From assembly GCA_011037195.1 (NCBI GenBank), contig JAAEAF010003133.1:37019-101018 (forward strand): DNA of 64,000 nt, written 5' to 3'. Shown here piece after piece: positions 1 to 11,228 of this stretch. This DNA is from Triatoma infestans. Lineage: Eukaryota > Arthropoda > Insecta > Hemiptera > Reduviidae. Made by a program: the position numbers and the translations under genes. Under the pieces are notes generated by a model that saw only the letters and a program-made list of their open reading frames with translations, did not search any database and was not told the DNA's origin. Numbering within the stretch: the stretch's first letter is position 1; every line of letters begins with the position of its first letter.

Positions 1-940
1 TTTTTCAGTATGATTAAGAAACCTACATAATTTTTTTTTTTTAAACGATAAACGAAGATTTATTAATTATTTTCTTAAATGTAATAATTCATTTTTATGA
101 AAATATATGGAGGGTATAAATTCTTGCGTGCCCCCCACCAATAAAAAACTTCATTTTTTTTTTAATGTACTTGATTTTTTTTTTTTTTTTTTTGGTATTG
201 CGCAATAATAGTGTAGGTTCATCTATCATTTTGAACGTTTTGTAATTAATAGCACTTAAATATTACGAAATAGCTTATAACTTTTATTGAATATCTCTAC
301 ATTTTACTATAAGTTATGTGTGTCACAGAACTTCTTTTTGAGATAAGAACGTATATTTTTACTCTTATTACATCTCGGTTTTGAAACATGATGAAATAAT
401 ACTTCTTAAGATAATTTAGTTGTTATAATTATTATCGTCAAGTTGTTAGTTGATAAATGCCTTCTATTTTAACGACAGTATTATTTTAAAACTAAAACTA
501 AACACTTAATCGTGAGCCACGATAGCTCAAGAACGGACAGATTCCCTGTCCGACGATGACTGCTTTTTTGGAAGGCTTCCGCGGTTCTGTTTATCATTTA
601 GTTTTGACCTATATGCTGCTAAACTGTCGAATCTTGTCGAAAATCGCAACTTCATATTTTGCTCCCAAAAAACGATTGTTTAAGACAAACTCAATTAAGC
701 TACCAAATTACATTTTAGTTTAATTATGTATAATTATTAATACTATGTTACGTTTCTTTCCACGCACTTATATAAAATATTAAATAATTTTTTTGCCGCA
801 CATTTGCCACGTTTGCTAATATTCCAATATTTTGATTTAATGACAGGGAACCAATCAATACTTCATGATGTCCAAAAATATGTTTTATCAGTTAATCTTG
901 ATCTGTAAATTGTTTTGTTTATTTTCATACCAGGAAATGT
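1..940. other. AT-rich sequence without recognisable gene
   Basis: I see only AT-rich sequence with homopolymer T-runs (about 166-194) and no open frame with protein-like composition. Nothing here matches the repeat families found later in the window. Confidence 0.6.
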
Positions 941-944
941 TATG

Positions 945-1079
945 AAGAAATTTCGTGAGGATCGGTCAAGAAAGAAACATTCAATTATGCCAACGTTTCG
1001 ACAGAGTTTCCTGTCTTTATCAAGGCTTAATATATGTGGTGCAGATGTGGAGAAAGAATTTTTAAAACATACACATTTG
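945..1079 (-). repeat. Hammerhead-like interspersed repeat, left arm
   Basis: The reverse complement matches 1174-1312 and the 3' half of 17155-17350. At 989-1026 it carries, on the minus strand, GCC-TTGATAA, a GACAG/CTGTC hairpin, GAAACGTT and GGC. This resembles a degraded hammerhead ribozyme core (CUGANGA, stem II, GAAA, short palindromic stem III). It forms a large inverted repeat with the next copy, separated by about 95 bp. Apparent open frames here are antisense readings of this repeat, not genes. Confidence 0.5.
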
Positions 1080-1173
1080 CTATATCGCAGAAACATACCA
1101 ATCTACTCAATCTATCTCATTTGCAGATGATTTGAGTCAAGTAATAGTAACTATCAATTTTGAACGTTAACTA

Positions 1174-1312
1174 CAAATGTGAATGTTTTAAAAATTCTTT
1201 CTCCACATCTCCACTACTGTCTACATATTAAAGCGTTGATAAAGACAGGAAACTCTGTAGAAAGGTTGGCATAATTGAATGTTTCTTTCTTGACCAATCT
1301 TCATCAAATGTT
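1174..1312 (+). repeat. Hammerhead-like interspersed repeat, right arm
   Basis: This is the same unit as 945-1079 in opposite orientation. The hammerhead-like motif at 1233-1270 has decayed: GCC became GCG, and the GAAAC segment reads AGAAAGG. The unit begins near ACAAATGTG, as in the copy at 17222. Confidence 0.5.
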
Positions 1313-1466
1313 TTCAAACCATAATTTATTTAACGGTCAACAAATATTTTATATCAGAAAATAATTACTGTACACATGAACACGTACGGCCCAAACAGCG
1401 TGAAATTTGTGCAGTAAACTTTTCTTATTGCTGGACGCTTATTGTCTAAATAAAAATATATTTTTG

Positions 1467-1668
1467 GAATTCAGGGTTCGATTCCCGTAAAGGCAAATCG
1501 GCGTTTGCCCAACATCATAAAAAAAAGCTACAGTTGATAGCGCACCTAGGTAGCGATGGTCAGAACTAAACGGCGAGGTAACCGCGGCCTGCTTACCACA
1601 AGCCCTCCCCCCCAAAAATCGTCGTCTGGCAAGCCTTGGTCTTTCATGAGCTGTTGCCGCCATATGTT
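1467..1668 (+). mobile_element. tRNA-derived SINE, family 2, 5'-truncated
   Basis: The copy starts within the tRNA-like head at the B-box (GGTTCGATTCCCG, about 1474-1486). It continues through the family-specific body and ends at the tail CATGAGCTGTTGCCGCCATA. The A-box half is missing. Full-length relatives are at 3597-3851 and 5163-5409 on the other strand. Confidence 0.7.
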
Positions 1669-1679
1669 AGGTTATATAA

Positions 1680-3140
1680 CCTTTCAATTATGGCGAGCCT
1701 ATTAAATCAAAGGACGACCAATTTTCTTGGACATATAAGCAAAGAATCTGCTTCATCAAATCCTCGAGAGAGTCTGCTTAATAAAATAGGACATATGGAA
1801 TTCTGACAAGAGAGGACCCGCTCCAAAGAAATTATACAAATCTTTCACTAAACCATTTTCTTAAAGGAACTGACTTTTACCAGAGTCCCTGGGGTAGATT
1901 TAAAGATGACAGGTTTTTACCTTATATTGCAATTTGAACAAATTTTAGATTTATATCTGGTAAACCAGAATAAGAGAATGCTATGTGATTATTTCACTTG
2001 AATATATATATATATATACGATCCAAGTATTAAATACAATGTCACCTACTCTCCAGAGTACCTCTACTATATATATATTTATGTCACCAGATGGCACACC
2101 CTAAGACACTCCTCTTTTATATTTATTCCTTTTTAATTTTCTGTTAACATTTAGAGCATATCGATACTTATCTAAAAAAAATTCTGAAAGTAAAAAAATG
2201 CATTTTTTTCGGATCAAGGATAATTGGATTGCAGTTTTTTCCCCCCTTCAATATTAAAAAAAAAAATTATAAATCTGTTTAATGCGCTGGGAAATTTAAA
2301 AAAAACTAAATCCAAATATGTTTTTTTCTATAAAGTTTTATATTTTATTACATTCAATTTATTTTTTATTCCGATTATTAAATATTTCGATCCATATATA
2401 TATACTATATATTTTATATATATATAAAAATGAACATAATTTGCTGAATTATCTGATTATTTGCATTCAAGTGGAAAGATGTACGTTATTTGTTGGAATG
2501 TTTAATAAACAGCTGTTAGCAATTCGTGCCATTTAATAACATTTTTTTCTCTCTTTTTTTAACCGCTCTATGATTGTGTTGTTTGCAATGTTTCTGCAGT
2601 TTATCAATTTTTTCTTGTCGGTTCTGACTGTTCTTAGTGAAAATATAGCAAAACATAGAATAAACCTATCTCTCACGATTTTCTTCGGCATTTTATTAGC
2701 AGACCGTTTAAAGGCATTTAACCGAGTATTTGTGTGATTATTAGAAGTGTAAGGAATAAGCCATGCTGGAGCTTAAAGTTAGTCAGTGAATCTACTCTGA
2801 AGTATTATATAATGTAGCCGATTTTCTAGTCGATAAAATAGTTAGCTAGCAATTTCTACAAGAATACTATGGTTCCTGCGTGGATCCGTCCTTAACAATA
2901 CGGAACAACACTTAACCACTGGACACCAACTAATATGCTCAACAATACTCCACAAGAGCCTGCAAAAGAATCAATGTGTGTTTGTATGGGTGCAACTACA
3001 TAGGCGTAAACATGGGGTAAACTACAGGCTCACAACCACAAACACATAACATTACATTTTGCAGACAAGTGACTACATGACTATATTCTTTATACAATCA
3101 TGATGATATCTGTAATTCGAAACATTATAGATTCAATTAA
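1680..3140. other. Unassigned AT-rich sequence
   Basis: No gene recognised. There are TA-rich microsatellite stretches near 2004-2020 and 2390-2430. The short open frames around 2224-2536 are low-complexity Phe/Ile/Tyr readings of AT-rich DNA. Confidence 0.5.
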
Positions 3141-3146
3141 ATGAAT

Positions 3147-3314
3147 CAATCCCTATCTCGGCCAGACAATATGCTGAACATTGTATAATAACAAGAACAC
3201 ACAAACTGCAAACACTTAACAGTAAAATTGAATTAGAAGTTACTTAGCGGGAGAAATATAAAGATACAGACTGGCTGAGTAGATAGGTTGCTGACTGGTC
3301 GTAAACTTTCCTGA
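3147..3314 (-). mobile_element. LTR-like repeat fragment (family L1)
   Basis: It is related on the minus strand to the complete L1 copy at 5741-6542: the GTTTGTGTGTTC segment, the TATTATACAATGTTCAGCAT segment and the CAGCAACCTATCTACTCAGCC segment. It lies head to head with the fragment at 3330-3570, forming a long imperfect inverted repeat. Confidence 0.6.
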
Positions 3315-3329
3315 ACTGAACTGTTCCTA

Positions 3330-3570
3330 AAAGGGATAGTTCGATTCATATAAATAGAGCGACAGCAGTACATTTCAGGAAAGTTTACGACCAGTCAGCA
3401 ACCTATCTACGACCTATCTATCACTCAGCCAGTCTGTCTCTTTATATTTCTCTCGCAATCTAACTTCTAATTTAATTTCAATGTTAAGTCTTGCCAGTTT
3501 GTGTGTTCTCTTCATTTTACAGTGTTCAGCTTATTATCTAGTTAATTTCTCTGAAATCCATTCTCTCTAA
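3330..3570 (+). mobile_element. LTR-like repeat fragment (family L1)
   Basis: The plus-strand partner of 3147-3314. It contains the TATA-like CATATAAATAGAGCGACAG, the CGACCAGTCAGCAACCTATC segment and the terminal TTAATTTCTCTGAAATCCAT segment seen in other L1 copies. Its 5' terminus is absent. Confidence 0.6.
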
Positions 3571-3596
3571 TTCTCCATCCATCCATTATATATATA

Positions 3597-3851
3597 AAAA
3601 AACCTATGGCGCAACAGCCCATGAAGGACCAAGGCTTGCCAGACGGCGATCTGAATAGGGGCACGTGTGGTAAGCACGCCGCAGTTCCCACGCCGTTTAG
3701 TTCCAGCTTCGCTACCTAGGGGGCTACTAAGTGTAGCTTAACACTTTTTATCACGATGCTGGGTCAACACCGATTTTGCCCTCACGGGAATCGAACCCTG
3801 AATTCTCGCACGAAAGGCGAGTGCGCTAGACACTAGACTAACGCATGAGGA
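3597..3851 (-). mobile_element. tRNA-derived SINE, family 2, full-length with 14-bp TSD
   Basis: Read on the minus strand it begins TCCTCATGCG, has an A-box-like segment (GTGTCTAGCGCACTCGCC) and a B-box (GGTTCGATTCCCG), then a non-tRNA body ending GGCGCCATAGG with a short T-run. It is flanked by a perfect 14-bp direct repeat, CCATTATATATATA, at 3583-3596 and 3852-3865. This marks target-primed insertion by LINE machinery. It was inserted into L1 LTR-like fragments. Confidence 0.85.
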
Positions 3852-3865
3852 CCATTATATATATA

Positions 3866-3990
3866 ATTTACAGCATTTACAGTAAAATAGAAGTTAGGTA
3901 GCGAGAGAAATATAAAAAGAATGAATGAGAATGATTAGGAGGTAGTAGATAGGTTGTCGACTGGTTGCAAACTGGTCTTAAACTAACTTA
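3866..3990 (-). mobile_element. LTR-like repeat fragment (family L1)
   Basis: Minus-strand L1 piece: the segment reading TAGAAGTTAGGTAGCGAGAG on the plus strand, followed by the TAGATAGGTTG and GACTGGTTGCAAACTGG segments. It may have been continuous with 3330-3570 or 3147-3314 before later rearrangement. Confidence 0.5.
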
Positions 3991-3999
3991 GACCTGTGG

Positions 4000-5150
4000 T
4001 TTTTTGGGACCTTACAGCCACATCCTCTACATACCTAACATCTAATCCGCTACCGAGAGATCAGATCAGGACAAAATATCAAAAACCGGTCAGAGATTTG
4101 AACCTGTAAAATCACGGTTCAAGCTGAGATTTATGGTCCTAACAATAATCAATCAAGGTAAAAAAAAAAAAAAAATGATAGAAGTCAAGTATAATTCATA
4201 TTTATTTTATTTCTATTAAAACTTATTAACATAATAAAATGTTTGAACATGTTGCAATTAATGTTTACATAGTCCGACTTGGTAATAATTACAAGTTACT
4301 ATATATTTATTAGCATTCATTTTTGGTACTAACTGCAGTTTGTTTTATGCACCATTTTTATACTATAATTATATTCGTTGAATTATTCTTACATATTTCT
4401 ATACAATCTCTTGTTTTATATATATAAAGTAGTTGTGGATCGTATTACATCATGATTACCGTGGCCTATATTTTAGTATTACAGTGTAGATATTATTTAC
4501 CATTCCAAATATTACAAAGAAGCTTCATGTTCCACATCTGTTAATAAAATAAAAAAGGAAAGAGAGAGAGAGAGAGAGAGAAAAAAAATAATCCATGTAA
4601 TTTGAAAAATAAATTAGATTACGACAAGATATTGAAATCCTGAATTATAATCTCACTCACTCTTTTTTAAAAGAAAAAGAAAAGAGGTATACAATATGAA
4701 CGTTGCACGGCCTTCTGTATTGTGTTTTACTTTTAATATGTTGTGACAGTTTGGGAAGGTTACATACAACAATGAGTTTATAAAAAAAATCAATATTATG
4801 TCTCTTTTATTGTCCCTCAAATAAAAAAAATGTTAACCATATTATATTACCTTGTCGTCCTGAGTTAATTCAACAGTTGGTTATGTTATTGACTTCTTGA
4901 CGGTTTCTTTCAGTTTTTAGAAACTGAGATGGATTTATATGGCAATATTCGAGATATTTTATTTTTTCTTTACTAATATCAGAGTGGAAATATTATAATG
5001 TCATGTTAGAAATTCAAAAATTGGGATGTGTGTGTCAGCGGAAAAATAACTTGCAAAAATATCTGCGAGTTCAAATTTGATATGTTTTGTTTGAATATCA
5101 CAACAGGATTTCACTAGAAATTATCATTTTACGTACTACATTTGAATTTT
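4000..5150. other. Unassigned AT-rich sequence with (GA)n
   Basis: No gene seen. A short (GA)n microsatellite occupies about 4560-4580, and poly-A tracts occur near 4160 and 4580. Nothing else is recognisable. Confidence 0.5.
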
Positions 5151-5162
5151 CATCCCTACCCT

Positions 5163-5409
5163 AACCTTATAGCGCAACAGCCTATGAAGGGCCAAGGCTT
5201 GCCAGACGGCGATTTCAATGGGGGGGGGGAAGCACGCCGCAGTTCCCACCCTGTTTAGTTCCAGCTTCGCTACCTAGGCCGCTACTAACTGTAGCTTACC
5301 ACTTTTTATCACGATGCTGAGTCATCACCGACTTTGCCCTCACAGGAATCGAACCCTGAATTCTCGCTCGAATGGCGAGTGCGCTAGCCAGTAGACCAAC
5401 GCGTGAGGA
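5163..5409 (-). mobile_element. tRNA-derived SINE, family 2
   Basis: A second near full-length minus-strand copy with the same head (B-box complement CGGGAATCGAACCC-like at about 5344-5357) and tail (TATAGCGCAACAGCC). A G-run replaces part of the body near 5220-5229. Direct repeats at the ends are not clear. Confidence 0.75.
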
Positions 5410-5429
5410 TACTGAATTATCACACACTA

Positions 5430-5735
5430 CATAAATAGTTTTTTTGCCGGAAAATCCATTTAAGAGGAGTTTTTGGGAAAGGGGAATGGGGTTATTTTCC
5501 TTCTAATGTGTCATTGCATTTTATCATACTACTCTGTAGTGTATATAATATTGATAATACAAGTAAATGTGACGTCAAAATTCCGAGTTGAAGAAAATCG
5601 GTTGATTCATCGGAAGAGCAATTTTCTGAACAATTTTGTTGTTTTTTTTCATTTTTCACGCGAGATTCTCTCCATAAAGACACCACTTAATTGGTTTCAT
5701 TAAACTTAGTATATTAACTATATATACAGAAATCT
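5430..5735 (+). mobile_element. HINE-like element fragment, left part of a nest
   Basis: It contains HINE-like internal modules: GCCGGAAAATCCATTTAAG, a G-rich stretch, AAAATTCCGAGTTGAAG, and the TCATCGGAAG equivalent of ACCGGAAGTG. It is interrupted at 5741 by an LTR. Related modules resume at 6549 and continue to about 6680, where GACGCCACCTGGTTTCATTA repeats the sequence seen at about 5678-5702. Confidence 0.6.
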
Positions 5736-5740
5736 ATCAG

Positions 5741-6542
5741 TGTAATAGGATCCGAATCATCAAAGATTAATAGGATCCGAAGAGCGGAAAAGCATGTTAA
5801 ATGAATCCAATTTAGTTACTCCCCACCTGGACCTGACTAGGAGGGATAGTTCAATTCATATAAACAGAGCGACAATGAACAGTTTTACAACAGTTTACGA
5901 CCAGTTAACAATGAGTCAGCAATCTTCTATCCCATCACTCAGCCAGTCTGTCTCTATATTTATATCTCTTGCCACCTAACTTCTATGCCCGCAAGAGGTA
6001 TCTGTTGCATGAAGTTACTTGGGGGAGTAGCGACCCCACGGGTTACCACAGCTCAGTACTCCATGCACTTCGTCAGAACAACACTTAAACAACATACACT
6101 CTACACTTTACACACAAGGACAAACAAAGTACCCAAACTAGGGTCTCCGCCCCTAGTTAATTGGCGCAAGCCAAGGGAGAAGAAAGGGATTAGCTCAGCG
6201 GTAGCACGCTGTACAAGCAACCGGAGGTCCTGGGCTGAACTCAGCATGCTGCCCTTAGATTTTCTCTATCTAGGAGCCTCTATAACTCTCACTGTCCGGT
6301 GGTGAGCAGTGTTATCTGCAGCTAGAGAACACTGCTTGGAGGCCGGAGTGAACTGAGAAGCCTCGGGGGGCAAAATAGATTTTTGAGGTCGCAGGGCGAT
6401 AATCCCCTACAACAATCTATCTACCTAACTTCTATTGTAAAGTCCTTGCAGTTTGTGTGTTCTATTCATTATACAATGTTCAGCATATCATCTAGTTTAT
6501 TTCTCTAAAAATCCAGTCTCTCTCCTTCTCACATCTATTATA
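5741..6542 (+). mobile_element. Solo LTR (family L1) with 5-bp TSD, itself carrying a SINE
   Basis: It starts TGTAATAGGATCC and ends CTATTATA, probably a decayed CTATTACA, giving short inverted termini. The flanks are identical: ATCAG at 5736-5740 and 6543-6547. Subtracting the SINE and its duplication leaves about 353 bp of LTR. Inside is a TATA-like CATATAAACAGAG. No internal retroviral genes are present, so this is a solo LTR or LTR-like element. The other L1 copies at 16178, 41804 and 43677 share ends and body. Confidence 0.75.
5987..6422 (+). mobile_element. Composite tRNA-derived SINE, family 1, with 13-bp TSD
   Basis: A 436-bp insertion in the L1 LTR flanked by a perfect 13-bp direct repeat, ACCTAACTTCTAT, at 5974-5986 and 6423-6435. 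The 5' part (from GCCCGCAAGAGGTATCTG) is unrelated to a tRNA as far as I can see. From 6186 there is a tRNA-like promoter: A-box region TTAGCTCAGCGGTAGCACGC and B-box region GGTCCTGGGCTGAACT. The body that follows (CTAGGAGCCTCTA and later segments) is shared with copies at 11033, 24352 and 34526. Confidence 0.85.
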
Positions 6543-6689
6543 ATCAGTATCCGAATTTGAAGTAAATCAGTTGACCGGAAGAACGGCAAAACTGATCTTT
6601 TTTTTTCTTTTTTTTTTTTTTTACTTTTTTCTTCTTAGTAAAGACGCCACCTGGTTTCATTAACTTTTTTCTATGCTCCCTCAAAAAAT

Positions 6690-7085
6690 AATTGAATTCA
6701 AAAAATTTAGCAGTACCAAAAATTTAGTAAAAATGATCAGTTTTGATGAAATTTTGTCGGTTGTCGTCAATACTGTCAATTGCAATGATAGAAAGTTATA
6801 CGTGTATTTCACCAATTTTTTTTTTTTTTTTTTTTTTTTTCTTTTATTGTTGGTGTGTTCAAGTCAAATTTTCCAACAACTTATAACTTATACCGTGTTG
6901 CTTAAGCATTTGGGAATTCAACTCCTCAGTGATCAGAAATAATATGAATGTTCTTCTGCTAAAATGCAGTTTAATCATTGTAGTAGTTGCCATCGTTGAA
7001 TAAGTAATAGTGGTAAAGTGTGAAAAGGAAGTTTTAAAAAAATGACAGTATTGCCAACTTATGAATACTAAAAGAATCGATATTC
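6690..7085. other. Unassigned sequence with T-run
   Basis: Contains a T-tract of about 24 bases near 6818-6840. The 89-residue frame over this region is a low-complexity reading with a poly-Phe run. No gene supported. Confidence 0.5.
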
Positions 7086-7092
7086 TTTTTTT

Positions 7093-8004
7093 ACTTTCTC
7101 TTATTCATAGTTGAGTACGAAAAATATGTTTTTTTAGAGAATGGTCCTGTTTGAGTGTATTTGTGTGTGTGTATATGAACAGAATATCTCAAAAAAAAAA
7201 GAAGAAAAGTCGCTGGAAGTTAAAACTTCCATATTCCATTTAGTGGTATTATGAATGCAACAAGCACGAAGATTTCCGGCAAAATCCATTAACCGGAAAT
7301 GCGTCTGTACAGAATGTATTTTTTTTCTTTCAGTTTTTTGGTGATTTTCTAAAAAAAAGGCTCCAATCGATTTTCTTTAAACTTCGAATACTATCCACAC
7401 ACGGATAAATAGCTATCATAGAAATTTTGAACACTTTCCCGGGAAAAATTGATTTTTAGTGGGAGGGGTCTGGGAGAACAGTAACGTTAAGCTTCCCCCC
7501 CCCCCCGAAGTACCACTTTAGATATATGGTTTTTATCACCTATATAATTATTAATACACATTTTACGAGCATTGATAGAATTCCAAAGTTTTGAAGTAAA
7601 TTGGTTAACCGGAAGTGAAACGATTTTTTCGAGTTTTTTGGGGGGGGAATTTTTTTTCGAAAACGGTTACAACGATTTTCTTTAAACTTGGACTGTTTGC
7701 TGCACAGACGGAAACGGTATCACGTTTATTTGAAACATTTTTCTGAAAAATATTGATTTTAGAAATGTATTGGGTAGTCTATCAGTTAGTTTAAAACTTA
7801 AATTTGCCCTAGATTTGTTGGTTTTTGACATAGAGCGCTCCACATAAGGCCCTCTCTCAGGTATACAAGTGAAATTCCCACCACCATTTTTTTTTTGTCA
7901 GCCTAACAGAACATTGTAACGTTACAGTTCTAAAGAAAATTTCTTGATTAAATTGTATTAATTAAAGTATGAGAGAGTCGTGTGTGTGAGTGTTTTACAC
8001 CAGA
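7093..8004 (+). mobile_element. HINE-like element, full length (subfamily 3)
   Basis: The 5' end ACTTTCTCTTATTC follows a T-run. A (TG)n-type tract (about 7155-7176), AACAGAATATCTCAAAAA and the first module (TTAACCGGAAATGCG) follow. A second module begins with TTAACCGGAAGTGAAA near 7605. The 3' end has GTATGAGAGAGTCG, then the hairpin GTGTGA-GTGTT-TTACAC and CAGA before a T-run. The element has no coding capacity and would need a Helentron Rep/helicase supplied elsewhere. Confidence 0.75.
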
Positions 8005-8009
8005 TTTTT

Positions 8010-8645
8010 ATTTTTCTACTCCATTTTGGGTTCTGAACTTTGACTTTATTGTTTAAATAACAGGTAAAAAAAAAAAGAAATAAAAAAAAAAATTACTAGG
8101 AAACCTAATTTTAGGTTTATACTTGTCCACTTCAAAACATAATTTCCCAATGGCTCGTCATAATCGACTGACTATAATAGGTTATATTACTAACTGTTGG
8201 CTATATATATAGCCTCCTTTGTCTCCATATTAAATGGAAACTGTAAATGGAAATGCGGGCGGCCAAGCACGTACACTCAAGTCCATCAGCAGCAGATCTA
8301 TAAGGTATTACTATGGTAACCAGCTGATATGTAACGTATATATTATTGGTAATGTTGCACAAATACAGCTCGCTCTATACATACATGTAATACTGAAAAA
8401 CTATTGGACAAACTTCTCTCTCTCTCTCTACATTTTTTTTTTTTTCAAAATACGTACAATATGGATAAAACATCTGGTTTAAATATACTTCATTCCAGCA
8501 AATAGACAATTTCTTTCATATTCTATAAATTGATATTGCGTTATAAATCAATAAAAATAAAAAAAAGAATAAGTGATAATGCGATATTGATATTGCGTCA
8601 TTATTTACCACTTTATTCCAAATTCTTCAAATAGTCTGATTTATT
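8010..8645. other. Unassigned sequence
   Basis: AT-rich with A-runs near 8068-8092 and a (CT)n/T tract near 8410-8440. The small open frame at 8234-8482 has no recognisable motif. Confidence 0.45.
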
Positions 8646-8650
8646 TTTTT

Positions 8651-8825
8651 ACTTTCTCTTACTCCTGGTAGGAAGAAGTATTGTAATCGTGTCCAATTTT
8701 CGATATCGAGTGAATATTCACCGGAAATACACGTTTTGAGGTCCCCTGAATCCAAAAAAGTGGTTTTCAGAAAATGGTCGGTGTGGCTGTGCTTGTAAAG
8801 AGTATATATTACCGGCAAAGAAAGG
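8651..8825 (+). mobile_element. HINE-like element, 5' fragment
   Basis: Begins ACTTTCTCTTACTCC after a T-run, then GAAGTATTGTAATCGTGTCC, TTCACCGGAAATACACG, and the AAAATGGTC stretch. It stops just after a degenerate TG region (GGTGTGGCTGTGCTTG). The 3' part is missing. Confidence 0.7.
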
Positions 8826-8829
8826 ATTC

Positions 8830-10015
8830 AAGCACAGTGTACAATGCCTAGGCTTTTCATACATTACCTGAAGACGTTAGGCAATGTGTAGAATTTATCC
8901 CAATTTCGTACTTTGCCTAGGCATTCTATTAAATGCTTATGGTAAAACAGACAAAGTTACCTTACTGTACAGCTAGAATGATTACATCATTTTCGCGAGG
9001 TTATGTGTTCGGACTTGAAATATATAGCGTTTTTTTATACTTTATTTGCATGATTTTTAAAAATATATATGAATCTAACCAAACATATCTTCGTAAATCG
9101 TAAATTCCCATCATTCGTCCTTCTGTAAGCCCCATAAACTCCCAAGTAATAAGCCGCCACGAGGTTGACCGCAAATCTTCTTCCTCTTCCTCCACCTTGC
9201 TAATAGGCAGAGTCTTGCGTGTATTGCGATAGCGAAGCGACGACAGAGTGTAGACTGGCTTCGAAGCACATAGTGATGTCGTTTCTTCCCGCTGCTTGAG
9301 AATCTTATATGCAGATTTCACAAATATACATCTCATCGAATTTTTCCTCTCAATGTTTTTCACTTGTCTGGCGTAGGAGTGATTCATTTAACTATACCTA
9401 TAAAGTCTTAAATATACCTATGAGCGAAGCAAAAAAACCAACAAAGCCAGTGACCGCATACAATACTGGTTAAGTTTTTAGCATTCAGCGGAATTGAGAA
9501 TGGTCAGAAACTGAGAAACACATATCCTCGGAACGGTTTGTTTTTGGGTTCCTTGGTTCTCCCTCCGTGATTGCTTCCACTTACGCGGGCGCAACAGCAA
9601 CTATGGAAGGGGACTTGCGGCCTTGAGGGCACGATAGCTGGTGGTAAAGAAGAGTATCCAAAATAAGCCTGTTTTAGTAAAATTATGTAGCAAATATATT
9701 ATTTTCTTGTTGAAAAAACTAACAAAACTTAAATCCACTTAATGAGCACCAAATAGTTGCATTGATTAATATTATTTATATAAATGAATTTATAGATCTT
9801 GAAAGAAAATATTATGTGTTATATAATTACGAATAAATATCATTGCAAAAGGCCACAAATATTATCATTCCTTCGGTAAAATTTAGGGAATGCCTCAAAA
9901 AAGAGTTTTATTAAGATTACATTCTCCCATTGATATTACAATGAAGACAACTAAACACATAGTAAGAGAATTAGAAATTAGAAGAAAATCTGTCAGTTAT
10001 AAGTGTGTAATTATT
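8830..10015. other. Unassigned region with one longish antisense frame
   Basis: A 128-residue frame runs on the minus strand at 9001-9387. It has an acidic run (EEEEED) but no family motif, and its terminal third is AT-rich, so I do not call it a gene. A GC-richer stretch at 9530-9650 may be an unrecognised repeat. Confidence 0.45.
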
Positions 10016-10020
10016 AGCAA

Positions 10021-10205
10021 TATGAGAAAGTCGTACGAGTGTACATTCACTCAGAACTTCACTTTCTCTTACTCCTGGTTAGAGGAAGTATTGTAATATT
10101 TGTGTTACGACAAATACGTAAGCTTTCAGTTTACCGAAAATTTGTTCATTATATATAATATAATTGTAATAAAAGGAGTAAGAGAATATTAAGAGAAACT
10201 TTCTC
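10021..10205 (+). mobile_element. HINE-like ends: a 3' terminus abutting a short deleted copy
   Basis: At 10021-10057 a decayed 3' terminus (TATGAGAAAGTCGTACGAGTG and following) is directly followed at about 10060 by a 5' terminus (ACTTTCTCTTACTCC). This copy is only about 145 bp long. It ends at a 3'-type sequence, GTAATAAAAGGAGTAAGAGA (10171-10190). So two element ends lie head to tail, the second copy being a large internal deletion. Confidence 0.6.
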
Positions 10206-10209
10206 AACA

Positions 10210-11030
10210 GATTTTCTTAAATCATGAGGTTACTTCAGGAATTCAGTAGGAATTCATTGATGTTTCATTAAGTTAGAAAATGGCTGGTTTTAAAACAAGA
10301 AAAGTAAAAATAACTTTTCCATTGTAACTTAAGGCTGCGGCCATTGGATTAAAAAAACAAAAAAAACAATGCATGTATGTGTAATTAGCTCATTAAATTC
10401 ATCTAGCACATATGGTCAAACAATTAGTTATAGTGTGAACTACACCTATAATCGACCACTAATCACCTTTCTGGGAGAAATATCACACTCTTATGTTTGT
10501 GTTTTTAAAATACTTTCTAGATCTTGGAAACTTACACAGCAAATAAAACTATAATGGCGCCATTAAATTTATTACATTGCTACCATCTCTGGCCAAACAG
10601 CACATGGTGGGTATTAATTTATTAACTGCAAAGCTGTTCTCGCTTTACATTCCATTAAATACGGCTTTCTCATTTACCCTCCCTCTCACTCTATGTCGGT
10701 GTGGTGGTAGTAGTAGTGTGTGTATGTGTGTGTCTGTATGTCTTTCAACATCTGATCGTATTTTAGAAAATGGTTTATAAATTAGATTTAGTAATTAACA
10801 TTAAATATAAAGTTTTGTTGGTTATAGCTGAAGAATGGATGTATTATGTTTGTAAAAGTTGAATGATTATGATTGAAGTTGACAGAATTGTGTTAAGATT
10901 GAATTATTATCGAATCTATTCAATGATGGAATGATGATATAATTGAACGATCTTAATACTGAATCCTAAAATATTTTTCTTCTCTTAAAGTAACTACCAT
11001 ATTATTATTATTATTTTTAATTTAATTCAA
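10210..11030. other. Unassigned sequence
   Basis: No gene recognised. A GT-rich patch lies near 10695-10740. The short open frames here have no domain features. Confidence 0.45.
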
Positions 11031-11032
11031 AG

Positions 11033-11228
11033 AAGCCGGAGCCTTCTCAGAGCACTGCGACCTCCGGACAGTGTTCTCTCGCTACGGACAATACTGTCCA
11101 CCACCGAACAATGTGCTGTAGAGGCTTCTAGGAAGAGAAAATCTAAATGCAGCGCAGGTGGACTTGAACCCGGGGACTCCCCGTTGCTAATCCAACGTAC
11201 TACCACTGAGCTAATCGCTTCTAACTTC
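11033..11228 (-). mobile_element. tRNA-derived SINE, family 1
   Basis: On the minus strand it has the A-box-like TTAGCTCAGTGGTAGTACG and the B-box-like CGGGTTCAAGTCC, followed by the family body with CTAGAAGCCTCTACAGCAC and ending GGCTCCGGCTTCT. It lacks the extra 5' segment found in the copies at 5987 and 34526, so the tRNA-like part can mobilise alone. Confidence 0.8.

Noticed and set aside
6186..6245. tRNA gene
   Set aside because: A- and B-box-like sequence is present, but the cloverleaf is broken, and the same unit with a non-tRNA body recurs at 11033, 24352 and 34526 with target duplications. It is a SINE.
9001..9387. 128-codon antisense gene
   Set aside because: No domain, low-complexity acidic run, AT-driven composition in the last third, and no splice or promoter evidence.
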